DNA from: DASRDU01 sp035560235
GTDB lineage: Bacteria > Acidobacteriota > Blastocatellia > RBC074
DNA length: 64,000 bases
Direction of reading: 5' to 3'
NCBI GenBank assembly: GCA_035560235.1
Contig: DATMAG010000037.1
Coordinates: 84,560 to 148,559 of the forward strand
Each line of letters opens with the position of its first letter. Within the stretch, counting starts at the first letter, position 1. The notes beneath the pieces are model-generated. The model did no database searches and was not told the DNA's origin. It was given only the letters and a program-made list of their open reading frames with translations. Shown here piece by piece: positions 8,663-16,969 of this stretch. The position numbers and the translations under genes were made by a program.

Positions 8663-9205
8663 ATGACGATCAGCATCCGGCCCGCCATTACTGAAGACAT
8701 TCCTGCGCTTGAGCGGCTGATTCCCGCTTCGGTGCGCGGCCTCAGTGCGGGTTATTACACGCCGCAGCAGATCGAAAGCGCGCTGGTTTATGTGTTCGGT
8801 GTGGACACGCAACTGATTGCCGATGGCACTTACTTTGTCGCTGAAGCTGACGGCGAAATTGCAGGCTGCGGTGGCTGGAGCAGACGCCGCACATTGTACG
8901 GCGGCGATCAGATGAAGGCTGAGGCCGACCCACTGCTTGACCCGGCTACTGATGCGGCGCGCATCAGAGCCTTTTTCATTCATCCGCGTTATGCGCGCCG
9001 TGGCATCGGCACGCTGATAATCGAAGTCTGCGAGGATGCCGCACGCGAAGCCGGATTCAGCCGCCTGGAACTGATGGCGACGCTGCCCGGACTGCCGATG
9101 TACGAGGCCGGAGGCTACACCGTGATTGAAAGAGTCGAATCGGTTCTGCCCGATGGTGAAAGGCTGCCGCTCGCGCGAATGGGAAAAAGTCTGCGAGAAG
9201 GCTGA
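8663..9205 (+). CDS. GNAT family N-acetyltransferase
   Basis: A 180-residue single-domain GNAT acetyltransferase. The acetyl-CoA loop is visible as HPRYARRGIGTLII (about residues 107-120), preceded by the beta-4 segment IRAFF. The C-terminal segment GLPMYEAGGYTV is typical of GNATs. The substrate cannot be told. An upstream extension to 8567 covers a dispersed repeat and is rejected; start at 8663 (MTISIRPA). Confidence 0.88.
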   Translation: MTISIRPAITEDIPALERLIPASVRGLSAGYYTPQQIESALVYVFGVDTQLIADGTYFVAEADGEIAGCGGWSRRRTLYGGDQMKAEADPLLDPATDAARIRAFFIHPRYARRGIGTLIIEVCEDAAREAGFSRLELMATLPGLPMYEAGGYTVIERVESVLPDGERLPLARMGKSLREG

Positions 9206-9247
9206 GGCAGCGCGGAAACGAAAGCGTGCCCGCGCTGCCCCGCGCGC

Positions 9248-9427
9248 TTATTTCGCGCAGCCGCAACCGGTCGGGCATTCGCATTGCGCGCCGCAGCCAC
9301 AGGCCGAACCGCAGCAGCACGCAGTCGGCTGGCTGTTGGTCGCGCCGGACTGACCGCAGTCGCAGTTCGTCGCGTGACAGGGATTGCAGGAACAGTTGCT
9401 GGTGGTCTGACTGGCGTAATTGTTCAT
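9248..9427 (-). CDS. Small cysteine-rich metallothionein-like protein
   Basis: A 59-residue open frame with 14 cysteines (24 %), many as CxC or CCC: CSCNPC, CDCG, CCCGSACGCG, CECP, CGCAK. No aromatic residue other than Tyr4, one His. This composition is that of a metallothionein that chelates Cu(I), Zn or Cd in the cytoplasm. The start has a strong AGGAGAA site at the right distance. It lies on the minus strand just beyond the CorE-like sigma factor gene and 0.9 kb from the copper ATPase. A GGTGTAA-N18-GTCAGC motif 77 nt upstream is also found before the ATPase gene. Homology to a named metallothionein family cannot be verified here. Confidence 0.85.
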   Translation of the reverse strand: MNNYASQTTSNCSCNPCHATNCDCGQSGATNSQPTACCCGSACGCGAQCECPTGCGCAK

Positions 9428-9464
9428 GATTTTCTCCTTTTCAATTCAGCATTGGTGTTGAGCA

Positions 9465-9490
9465 ATGCCGCCGCGCTGGCGGCATTTTTC
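9465..9490 (+). terminator. Hairpin followed by T-run in the metallothionein leader
   Basis: ATGCCGCC, a 5-base loop, GGCGGCAT and TTTTC. In plus orientation it is a rho-independent terminator, 260 nt after the GNAT gene. On the minus strand the same hairpin lies in the predicted 5' leader of the metallothionein mRNA, between its promoter motif and ribosome site. Confidence 0.6.
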
Positions 9491-9503
9491 GTTCTGCACC
9501 CCT

Positions 9504-9534
9504 GCTGACGGAGCAGGTCACAGGGCATTACACC
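9504..9534 (-). promoter_or_regulatory. Putative CorE-type ECF promoter of the metallothionein gene
   Basis: On the minus strand GGTGTAA, 18 bases, GTCAGC. The same two boxes with the same 18-base spacer occur at 10229-10259 before the copper ATPase; five spacer bases next to the -10 box (CTGCT) also agree. Spacing and GTC core fit ECF sigma promoters. Assignment to the adjacent sigma factor is inferred. Confidence 0.65.
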
Positions 9535-9577
9535 TGGTCAGCGAAAATTTTTCTGAAGGCTGAAATAAAGTTTCCGG

Positions 9578-10204
9578 TCAGTGCTGCACGCCGCAATCTT
9601 TGTGCGCTGAATCGCTGTCGGGCCGGCAGTCGCAGTCAAGACAGCCGTGCGTGGCGCAGCTTCCGCAACTGCGCACAAGCCGACGGCGCAGCGCTTCGCG
9701 GGCGCGATGAACGCGCACTCCGGCATTGTTCGGATTGATGCCCTGTTCCTCAGCAAAGGTGCGCACGGCAAGGCCGTCGAGATCAACGCGCTGAATGGCA
9801 GCGGCATATTCCGGCTTGAGCGTGCTGATCAGCGAAGTCACGCACTCGCAGACCGCATTCATCATTTCGCTGTCAGGCGCGGCCTCATTGAATTCAACCG
9901 CCACCTGCTGCATCGCGCGGGCTTCAGCGTCGCGGCGACGATAATGATCAATCAGCGCATTGCGCAGCATCCGGTAAAACCACGCGACAACCGATTCCTG
10001 CTGCCGCAGCGAGGACAGACGCGGCAGGCCGCGCACAAAGGCTTCCTGAAGAATATCCTCAGCGACTTCGCGTGACTGGACGCGGCGCTCAAGAAAAGCC
10101 AGAAAGCGCCGGTGATTTTCGACCAGCACGCGTGCCATATCATCGCTGATTACTTCCGGCTCATCAGCCGTAATGTCCGTTGTCTCCGGCATTGAAATGT
10201 CCAT
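9578..10204 (-). CDS. CorE-like ECF sigma factor with Cys-rich C-terminal metal-sensing domain
   Basis: A 208-residue ECF sigma factor. Region 2 (ILQEAFVRGLPRL, then VAWFYRMLRNALIDHYRR) and region 4 with its helix-turn-helix (RTFAEEQGINPNNAGVRVHR) are clear. A CEC motif lies in the linker between them, and the C-terminus carries CGSCATHGCLDCDC followed by one more Cys. This combination is that of the CorE group (ECF44), where the Cys-rich tail binds metal directly, so no anti-sigma gene is needed; none is seen. Neighbours are a metallothionein and a copper ATPase, consistent with copper or cadmium/zinc sensing. The metal is inferred. Confidence 0.88.
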   Translation of the reverse strand: MDISMPETTDITADEPEVISDDMARVLVENHRRFLAFLERRVQSREVAEDILQEAFVRGLPRLSSLRQQESVVAWFYRMLRNALIDHYRRRDAEARAMQQVAVEFNEAAPDSEMMNAVCECVTSLISTLKPEYAAAIQRVDLDGLAVRTFAEEQGINPNNAGVRVHRAREALRRRLVRSCGSCATHGCLDCDCRPDSDSAHKDCGVQH

Positions 10205-10228
10205 CTCAGCCAGCCCCTTTCAAATGCG

Positions 10229-10259
10229 GGTGTAAGATTTCTGCTGCTGCTGTGTCAGC
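10229..10259 (+). promoter_or_regulatory. Putative CorE-type ECF promoter of the copper ATPase gene
   Basis: GGTGTAA, 18 bases, GTCAGC, ending 99 nt before the ATPase start. The boxes and spacer length are identical to the site before the metallothionein gene. It lies in the divergent region between the sigma factor gene and the ATPase gene. Confidence 0.65.
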
Positions 10260-10358
10260 TTTGTGAAAAGACAGGGCCGGTGATGACACCGACAACGATC
10301 TGCCTTTTGAGACATAATATCGGTCAGATCAGAACCGGCACAATCGAGGGAGGAGAAG

Positions 10359-12941
10359 ATGACAAACACAAAGGTAACTGATCCGGTCTGTGGCATGACC
10401 GTTGATCCCGCAACCGCAAAGTGGAGTTACGAACACGCAGGCACGCACTATTATTTTTGCAGCCCCGTCTGTCGCGAAAAGTTCAGTGCCGATCCGGCAA
10501 AGTACCTCGCGCCCCAGGCCGCGCCCGTCACGATTCAACCGGCTCCGCGCAGCCTGCCCATCGCTGAAGCAAAAGCCGCCGAGACAAAGGCCATTGATCC
10601 GGTCTGCAAAATGACCGTTGATCCGGCGACGGCTGAATGGAGCTGCGAACACGCCGGACAGCGATATTACTTTTGCAGCCGGATGTGCTTTGAAAAATTC
10701 AGCATTGATCCGCCGCAGTTCCTTGTGCCAAAACTCGTTGCCCTGGGCGGCCTCAGCGCAAAGCCGCCAGCCGCTGACATGTCGCACATGATGCCGTCAT
10801 CAACGCTCACACGAGGCGGCAGGGCGCAGGAATATTTCTGCCCGATGGATCCCGAAGTCGTCAGCGACCGCCCTGGCGCGTGTCCGAAATGCGGCATGGC
10901 GCTTGAACCGCGCACTGTCACGCTCGATGAAGGCGAGAACCCCGAACTGACCGAAATGCGGCGACGCTTTCGCATCAGCCTGGCGCTGACAGTGCCGGTC
11001 TTTCTGCTGGCCATGTCAGAGATGATTCCAGGCCAGCCGGTGCAGCAGACAATCGGCCATCGCCTCATCACGCTGATTCAGTTTGCGCTCTCGACTCCGG
11101 TGGTGTTGTGGGGCGGGTGGCCGTTTTTTGAGCGTGGCCGGGCTTCGATCATCAATCGCAGTCCGAATATGTTCACGCTGATTGCCATCGGCATCGGCAC
11201 GGCCTATCTTTACAGCGTCGTCGCAACTTTCTTCCCGAATATCTTTCCTCAGTCCTTTCGCGGTCACGGCGGCGAAGTCGGCGTTTACTTCGAAGCCGCC
11301 GCCGTCATCACGACGCTCGTGCTGCTCGGCCAGGTGCTTGAACTGCGCGCCCGCTCACAAACAAGCAGCGCCATCAAATCGCTGCTCGGTCTTGCGCCCA
11401 AAACCGCCCGCGTCATTCGCAGCAACGGCACGGAAGAAGACATCCCGCTTGAATACGTCGTCACCGGCGCGAGGCTGCGCGTGCGTCCCGGCGAAAAGAT
11501 TCCGGTTGATGGAGTCGTAATCGAAGGCGAAAGTTCAGTTGACGAATCAATGATTACGGGCGAGCCAATCCCGGTTGAAAAAAGCGCAGGCAGCAAAGTC
11601 ACCGGCGGCACAATCAACGGCACAGGCAGTCTGGTGATGCGCGCCGAGCGCGTCGGCAGCGACACGCTGCTTGCACAAATTGTGCAGATGGTCAGCGAAG
11701 CACAGCGCAGCCGCGCCCCGATTCAGCGCATCGCTGATACCGTTTCAGCCTGGTTCGTCCCGGCAGTCGTGCTGGCCGCTGTGCTGACCTTTATCGTCTG
11801 GTCTGTAGTCGGCCCCGAACCGCGCTTCGTTTACGCGCTGGTCAATGCCGTCGCGGTGCTGATCATCGCCTGCCCGTGCGCGCTCGGCCTCGCCACGCCG
11901 ATGAGCATTATGGTCGGCACGGGTCGCGGCGCACAGGCCGGAGTCCTGGTGCGCAACGCCGAAGCCCTGGAAACACTGGCGAAAGTTGACACGCTGGTGC
12001 TCGACAAAACCGGCACAATCACCGAAGGCAGACCGCAACTCGTGTCAGTCATCACCGCTGACAGTCGCAGTGAAAACGAACTGCTGAAGCTCGCCGCGAG
12101 CCTTGAAAAAGCCAGCGAGCACCCGCTTGCCGCCGCCATCGTCGCAGGCGCACAGCAACGAGGCATTCAGCTTTCACCCGCAAAAAACTTTCGCTCAATC
12201 ACCGGCAAAGGCGTAACCGGCACAGTTGACGGCATTGAAATCGCGCTCGGCAATCTGAGCCTCTTTGATGACTTGAAGTTTGATGTCAGTTCTCTGAAGG
12301 ATCGCGCCGAAGCGTTGCGGCGCGACGGGCAGACGGTGATGTTCATCACCAGCGGCGGGCAGCCTGCGGGACTGATTGGCGTAGCCGATCCGATCAAATC
12401 AACTGCGGCAGAAGCCATTCAGTCATTGCACCAGGCGGGCCTGCGCGTAGCGATGCTGACCGGCGACAGCCGCACTACTGCTGAATCCGTCGCCCGCAAA
12501 CTCGGCATTGATGAAGTCATGGCCGAAGTCCTGCCGCAGCAGAAAAGCGAAGTCATCGCCCGCCTCAAAAGCGAAGGCCGCACGGTAGCAATGGCCGGTG
12601 ACGGCATCAACGACGCCCCCGCGCTCGCCGCCGCCGATGTCGGCATTGCGATGGGCACAGGGACTGACGTAGCGATGGAGAGCGCAGGCATCACGCTCGT
12701 CAAAGGCGACCTGCGCGGCATCGTGCGCGCCCGCAATCTGAGCCGGGCCACCATGCGCAACATCCGGCAGAATCTCTTTTTCGCGTTTGTCTACAACGCG
12801 CTCGGCATCCCGCTCGCGGCAGGCGTGCTCTATCCGGTCTTTGGATTGCTGCTCAGTCCGATGATTGCGAGCGCAGCGATGACTTTCAGTTCAGTGTCTG
12901 TCATCAGCAATGCGCTGCGGTTGAGAAAGGCTGATTTGTGA
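10359..12941 (+). CDS. Copper-exporting P1B-type ATPase with two YHS domains
   Basis: An 860-residue heavy-metal translocating P-type ATPase. Two N-terminal YHS domains (DPVCGMTVDPATAKW at about 8-22; DPVCKMTVDPATAEW at about 84-98) are followed by a heavy-metal-binding domain (YFCPMDPEVVSDRPGACPKC, about residues 160-179). The membrane CPC motif is at 505-507, DKTGT phosphorylation site at 549-553, the SEHPL motif and GDGINDAP hinge follow. CPC plus YHS/HMBD points to Cu(I) export from the cytoplasm. Start has a GGGAGGAGAAG site. Divergent from the CorE-like sigma gene and preceded by the shared motif. The last 91 bases are duplicated, diverged, at 13708-13798. Confidence 0.94.
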   Translation: MTNTKVTDPVCGMTVDPATAKWSYEHAGTHYYFCSPVCREKFSADPAKYLAPQAAPVTIQPAPRSLPIAEAKAAETKAIDPVCKMTVDPATAEWSCEHAGQRYYFCSRMCFEKFSIDPPQFLVPKLVALGGLSAKPPAADMSHMMPSSTLTRGGRAQEYFCPMDPEVVSDRPGACPKCGMALEPRTVTLDEGENPELTEMRRRFRISLALTVPVFLLAMSEMIPGQPVQQTIGHRLITLIQFALSTPVVLWGGWPFFERGRASIINRSPNMFTLIAIGIGTAYLYSVVATFFPNIFPQSFRGHGGEVGVYFEAAAVITTLVLLGQVLELRARSQTSSAIKSLLGLAPKTARVIRSNGTEEDIPLEYVVTGARLRVRPGEKIPVDGVVIEGESSVDESMITGEPIPVEKSAGSKVTGGTINGTGSLVMRAERVGSDTLLAQIVQMVSEAQRSRAPIQRIADTVSAWFVPAVVLAAVLTFIVWSVVGPEPRFVYALVNAVAVLIIACPCALGLATPMSIMVGTGRGAQAGVLVRNAEALETLAKVDTLVLDKTGTITEGRPQLVSVITADSRSENELLKLAASLEKASEHPLAAAIVAGAQQRGIQLSPAKNFRSITGKGVTGTVDGIEIALGNLSLFDDLKFDVSSLKDRAEALRRDGQTVMFITSGGQPAGLIGVADPIKSTAAEAIQSLHQAGLRVAMLTGDSRTTAESVARKLGIDEVMAEVLPQQKSEVIARLKSEGRTVAMAGDGINDAPALAAADVGIAMGTGTDVAMESAGITLVKGDLRGIVRARNLSRATMRNIRQNLFFAFVYNALGIPLAAGVLYPVFGLLLSPMIASAAMTFSSVSVISNALRLRKADL

Positions 12942-13046
12942 ATTGCCTGAGGTTACAGGTCAGCGCATGATAAACTTCAACTCGCAATCCGAAATTTATC
13001 TGATTTGCTGAGGCAGGAACATCAGTCCGATTTTGAAGGAATGACC

Positions 13047-13721
13047 ATGAACAGTCTGGGAACCAATCTGAAAACTGCTGTCAGCGTGCTGCCGGACGGA
13101 GCGACCATTCATCTGCCGCTGGTGACGTGGGATACTTATCGGCAGATTCTGGCCGATCTGGAGGGAGACGAACGCAGCCGCCTGCTGTACGATCACGGCA
13201 ACCTTTACATCATGACCAAATCACGGAAGCACGATACGGTTTCGCGCCTGTTCATCGCGCTGGTCGAGCAACTGGTAGAACTGCGCGGCGGCGATTTTAT
13301 GCCAGTCGGTTCAGCCACTCTCAACAGCCGCGTGGCCGCGAGCGGTCTGGAAGCAGATGAATGTTTCTACTTCAGCCATTTTGATCTGTTGCAGGATGAC
13401 CGCGAACTCGACCTCGCCATTGACCCGCCGCCTGATCTGGCCATCGAAGTGGATTACACCAGTTCATCAGTCAGCAAAGAGAAAATCTACGCCGCGCTGC
13501 GCATCCCTGAACTCTGGCGCTGGGACAACGGCCAGGTGACTTTCTGGCAGCTTCGTGACGGCGCTTACCACGAGATCACCCACAGCCAGCAGTTCCCTGC
13601 TCTCGCAGCCGATATGGTTCCGGCGCTGATTCAGCTTGGCCGACAGCAGGGCTTTCAGGCGCTGAAGCGTGCTGTGAGGGAGCAGCTCAAGCAGGACGGT
13701 TCCTGCGGCTCAGCCCGATGA
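13047..13721 (+). CDS. Uma2 family (PD-(D/E)XK-like) protein
   Basis: A 224-residue Uma2/DUF820 protein, a family with a restriction-endonuclease-like fold common in accessory regions. Visible: EADECFYFS, PPPDLAIEVDYTSSS and KEKIYAAL, which carry the acidic and Lys residues of the PD-(D/E)XK core. Start at 13047 has GAAGGA 6 nt upstream; an alternative ATG is at 13041. Physiological role of Uma2 proteins is not established. The last few codons (from 13708) and the stop are provided by an out-of-frame copy of the copper ATPase gene end, so the native C-terminus is altered by the junction. Confidence 0.85.
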   Translation: MNSLGTNLKTAVSVLPDGATIHLPLVTWDTYRQILADLEGDERSRLLYDHGNLYIMTKSRKHDTVSRLFIALVEQLVELRGGDFMPVGSATLNSRVAASGLEADECFYFSHFDLLQDDRELDLAIDPPPDLAIEVDYTSSSVSKEKIYAALRIPELWRWDNGQVTFWQLRDGAYHEITHSQQFPALAADMVPALIQLGRQQGFQALKRAVREQLKQDGSCGSAR

Positions 13722-13798
13722 TTGCGAGCGCAGCGATGACTTTCAGTTCAGTGTCTGTCATCGGCAATGCGCTGCGGTTGCGCCGGGCAGATTTATAG
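13708..13798 (+). pseudogene. Diverged copy of the 3' end of the copper ATPase gene
   Basis: These 91 bases align without gaps to 12851-12941 with ten differences (about 89 % identity). The copy keeps an open frame and its own stop: LSPMIASAAMTFSSVSVIGN continuing to the end, versus S for G in the intact ATPase. Most changes are silent or Lys/Arg exchanges, so the copy comes from a functional ATPase gene of another lineage or paralog. It overlaps the last 14 bases of the Uma2 gene in another frame. Similarity stops at the stop codon. Confidence 0.92.
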
Positions 13799-13827
13799 CT
13801 CTCCGGAAACCGTGCTGATCGTGGCTT

Positions 13828-16770
13828 TCAGTTCACTCTGCCGTCAAGCGGTGCGACGGCGTCGGGCGCGTCCTTCTGCCGCTCTTCGAGGTGATCCTTC
13901 AGCTTCAGCAGCGGCACGCCGTCCTGCAACCATTTCGGCGCGGGTTTGCCCATCAGGTGATGGTCAAAAAACTCCTTCATCCGCACGGTGTAATCCTTCA
14001 TATTCGCGGGCACGCGCAGGCCGTGATTTTCACCCTTGTACTGCAGCATCACGACTGGCTTCTGCATCCGGCGCAGTGTGCTGTAATACTCGATGCCCTG
14101 TGTGAAATCCACCGCGCCGTCCTTGTCGTTGTGCAGAATCATCAGCGGAGTTTTCACGTTCTTCGCATGCCAGATCGGTGAATTGCGGATGTAGGCTTCG
14201 GGAACTTCGACCGGGCTGCCGGTGAAGCGGCCCTGGCTGCTTTCAAAAATGGACATGTTGCCGCTGCCCGTGTTCCAGTAAATCAGGTTGTACATCGAAA
14301 TCATATCGGTCAGCGGCGCGCCCGCAATCGCGGCCCTGAAAGCATCGGTCTGCGTGATCGTGAACGCTGTCTGATAGCCGCCCCACGAATGGCCGTGCAA
14401 GGCGACGTGATCCTTGTCCACCACGCCCGTTTCAATCGCCGCTTTCAGCGCAGGCAGAATGCACCACACTGCCGACATTCCCGGATCGTTGACCTTGTAA
14501 GTGATGTCGGGCATCAGCACTGCGTAACCGTTGCTCGTATAGACTGACTTGTTGAAGCCGTTCGCTGTCGGCTGCATGTAAGCATTCAGTCCCTGTGAAA
14601 GTTTTTCGTAGATGTAAACAATCGTCGGATAGCTTTTGCCGGGCTGATAATTTGCGGGCAGAAACAGCGCGCCCTGCAGTTTGTCGCCTTTGGCGCTCGT
14701 GTACTCAATCAGCCTTGAACCCGATGACCACAGAAAGTCTTTCTGCTGCGGATTGGCGGTCGTGATCTTTCGTCCATTGCTGAGCGAAGCGTCAGCGAGG
14801 TAATAATCCGGGTAATCCTGAAAAGTTTCGCGGGTGAAGAAATAGGCTTCGGCATTCCTGGCTTTCATCAGCCCTGAATACTGCGCGTCGTCCCACGCGA
14901 GCATTTTTGTTTTGCCGTTCTCGATGCGCGCAATGCCGCCTTTCTTCGTCCATTCACCGTAAGCGCGCAGGTAAACCGGAGCATTCAGGTCAATGCCTTT
15001 TTCATCAGGATCAAGCCGGAAGCGCATCTGGTAACGAATGCGATCCTTCTTTCCGTTCGCGGTCAGGTTGACGGCCTGGCCACCGTGAACCGGCACGTTC
15101 CAGACATCCCAGTTGTCGGTCAGCAGCACCGATTTGCCATCCTTCGCCCAGCCCATCACCTGCGTCGGAGGTTTGACGACGTTGTGATCGTCCTCCTCGT
15201 TCCAGAAAACAGCAGGAACCTTTGCCGTGATGTTGTGCGACTGACCAGCAGTCATGTCATAAGTGAAGAACTGCCCGTCGTCGTAATAGAGAAAATGCGT
15301 GCCATCGGGCGAAGGCGCAAATGACCAGCGATTCTTTTTGACGGCCAGTCTGCGCGCGCCGGTTTTCAGATCAACGACGTAAAGATCCTGATAGCGGCGG
15401 CCATCGAGGTTGCCCATCAGTTCATAATCGCGCTGGTCGTAGCCGATGGCGTACATCTGCTTCGGCACTGCCGTGACCTGGCGCAGTTCTTCGTCAGCCA
15501 GGCGAATGAACTTCTTTTCGGCTACGCGATAGATCGAAAGGTAGCTGAAGTTTTTATCGCGGCCCTCTTCGACCTGCTGCTGCGGCTGCATTCGTTTGTC
15601 CTTCCAGTGCCACAGCACCAGATCGGGCTTTTCAGCTTCGTCTTCGGGTTTCTTCATCGCTGCCGCGTCGGGCTTTGCTTCGCCGTCTTTTGGTTTGTTG
15701 CCGGGTGTGTCCTTTTTCTTTCTGACTTCGTGAATGCCGAACAGCACCGCACTCAGATCGTCAGTCCACGCCGGATTGCGATTCGGGCTGATCGTCATTC
15801 CAGCCGGAAACGATTTGTCCTCGCGCGGATCAAAGACGGTTTTTTGCGGAGCCGCCGCCGTGAAGTTGAAAGCCACGACGCTGTAAAGCTTGTCTTCCCA
15901 CGCCTTGTCCTCAACGCCTTTGACGGCGGCGAGGGCATCGCCTTTTTCAGTCCAGTTGAGGCCCTTGTAAACAGCCTGGTCGCTCTCAAGCGGCAGCACC
16001 GCGCCCGTTGTCATATTGCGCGCCTGAATGCCGTTGCCGCTCTTTTCGGCAGCGTCAATCGTCCACGCGCACCAGTCGCCTTTTTTATTGAAGGCAAAAT
16101 CAGAGACGTTGCCGATGTTGAGCTGATTGCCCGAAGCGAGTTCGTAAAGCAGCAGATCAGAACCCGCCGGGCGTTCAGGCGCGGGCTGTCCCGCAGCAGG
16201 CGCAGCGGCAGGCGGGCCTGCGGGTTCTGCGCCGTATTTGTGCAGCGCCAGCCACGCCGCGTTTTCACCTGAAAAGGCAAAGCGTTTCACCTTCTCAAAC
16301 TCGGTCTTCTTTTCAGTCGCCAGGTTGAGCAGCGTGACTTTGTTCTGCAGCGGCTTGCGTTCTTTCTTCAGGCGCTTCGCTTCTCTGAAGCCGGGATAAA
16401 CAGTGAAGGCGAACCATTTTGAATCTTCAGAAAAACTCAGTTCACGCGATACCGGCCCTTCAGCAAACGGATTGCCGCCAAAGGCCGGAGCTTCGCCGAC
16501 AGCAAAGCGCCACTCTTTGCCGTCGCTGAGGCGGCGCAACACAACTTCGCCATCGCCTTCAGCGGGCGCGAGCCGGTGCGCGAACCATTGCCCGTCATTT
16601 GACACAACGGGCGCAGCAATGCGCTTCCAGGCCAGAATGTCTTTCAGTTCAATCGGGCGCGGTGTGACGCTCTGAGTGTTTGCTTTCTCCTGCCACAGCG
16701 GCATGGAAAAAGTCGGATTGAGCGCGAGGATGAACGCAAAAGCGAGCAGAACGATGCAGTGCTTTCTCAT
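13828..16770 (-). CDS. Secreted S9 family peptidase (prolyl oligopeptidase type)
   Basis: A 980-residue exported peptidase. Start at 16770 has AGGAGG 8 nt upstream and opens a signal peptide (MRKHCIVLLAFAFILAL). A long beta-propeller-like region with WD/TolB-like repeats spans most of the protein. The alpha/beta hydrolase domain is at the C-terminus: nucleophile Ser in HGHSWGGYQ (about residue 795), Asp in KDGAVDF (about 884), His in GENHGLR (about 916). Such enzymes cleave peptides after Pro or other residues in the periplasm or outside. Proline-rich and charged linkers (about 180-200 and 365-400) are inserted in the propeller. Confidence 0.92.
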   Translation of the reverse strand: MRKHCIVLLAFAFILALNPTFSMPLWQEKANTQSVTPRPIELKDILAWKRIAAPVVSNDGQWFAHRLAPAEGDGEVVLRRLSDGKEWRFAVGEAPAFGGNPFAEGPVSRELSFSEDSKWFAFTVYPGFREAKRLKKERKPLQNKVTLLNLATEKKTEFEKVKRFAFSGENAAWLALHKYGAEPAGPPAAAPAAGQPAPERPAGSDLLLYELASGNQLNIGNVSDFAFNKKGDWCAWTIDAAEKSGNGIQARNMTTGAVLPLESDQAVYKGLNWTEKGDALAAVKGVEDKAWEDKLYSVVAFNFTAAAPQKTVFDPREDKSFPAGMTISPNRNPAWTDDLSAVLFGIHEVRKKKDTPGNKPKDGEAKPDAAAMKKPEDEAEKPDLVLWHWKDKRMQPQQQVEEGRDKNFSYLSIYRVAEKKFIRLADEELRQVTAVPKQMYAIGYDQRDYELMGNLDGRRYQDLYVVDLKTGARRLAVKKNRWSFAPSPDGTHFLYYDDGQFFTYDMTAGQSHNITAKVPAVFWNEEDDHNVVKPPTQVMGWAKDGKSVLLTDNWDVWNVPVHGGQAVNLTANGKKDRIRYQMRFRLDPDEKGIDLNAPVYLRAYGEWTKKGGIARIENGKTKMLAWDDAQYSGLMKARNAEAYFFTRETFQDYPDYYLADASLSNGRKITTANPQQKDFLWSSGSRLIEYTSAKGDKLQGALFLPANYQPGKSYPTIVYIYEKLSQGLNAYMQPTANGFNKSVYTSNGYAVLMPDITYKVNDPGMSAVWCILPALKAAIETGVVDKDHVALHGHSWGGYQTAFTITQTDAFRAAIAGAPLTDMISMYNLIYWNTGSGNMSIFESSQGRFTGSPVEVPEAYIRNSPIWHAKNVKTPLMILHNDKDGAVDFTQGIEYYSTLRRMQKPVVMLQYKGENHGLRVPANMKDYTVRMKEFFDHHLMGKPAPKWLQDGVPLLKLKDHLEERQKDAPDAVAPLDGRVN

Positions 16771-16810
16771 GGCAAAGCCTCCTGAACGGGTGAAGTACGG
16801 ATGAGATGAA

Positions 16811-16968
16811 TGGAACACGGATTGGACTGATGCGACGGATCAGAGACAGATCATCAGTCCTGATCCTTTATATCAGTTTCATCCGTATTCGATTGCCTGC
16901 CCTGGATGGAACACGGATTGAACTGATGTCACGGATAAAAACAAACGATCAGTTTCATCCGTGTTCCA
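16811..16968. repeat. Two tandem units of an ATCCGTGTTCCA inverted repeat
   Basis: Unit 1 has arms at about 16811-16831 and 16872-16892; unit 2 has arms at 16907-16927 and 16948-16968. Each arm contains TGGAACACGGAT or its complement. The arms of unit 2 pair at 20 of 21 positions. It fills the whole gap between the S9 peptidase and TonB receptor genes and could also act as a transcription barrier. Confidence 0.85.
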
Positions 16969-16969
16969 T

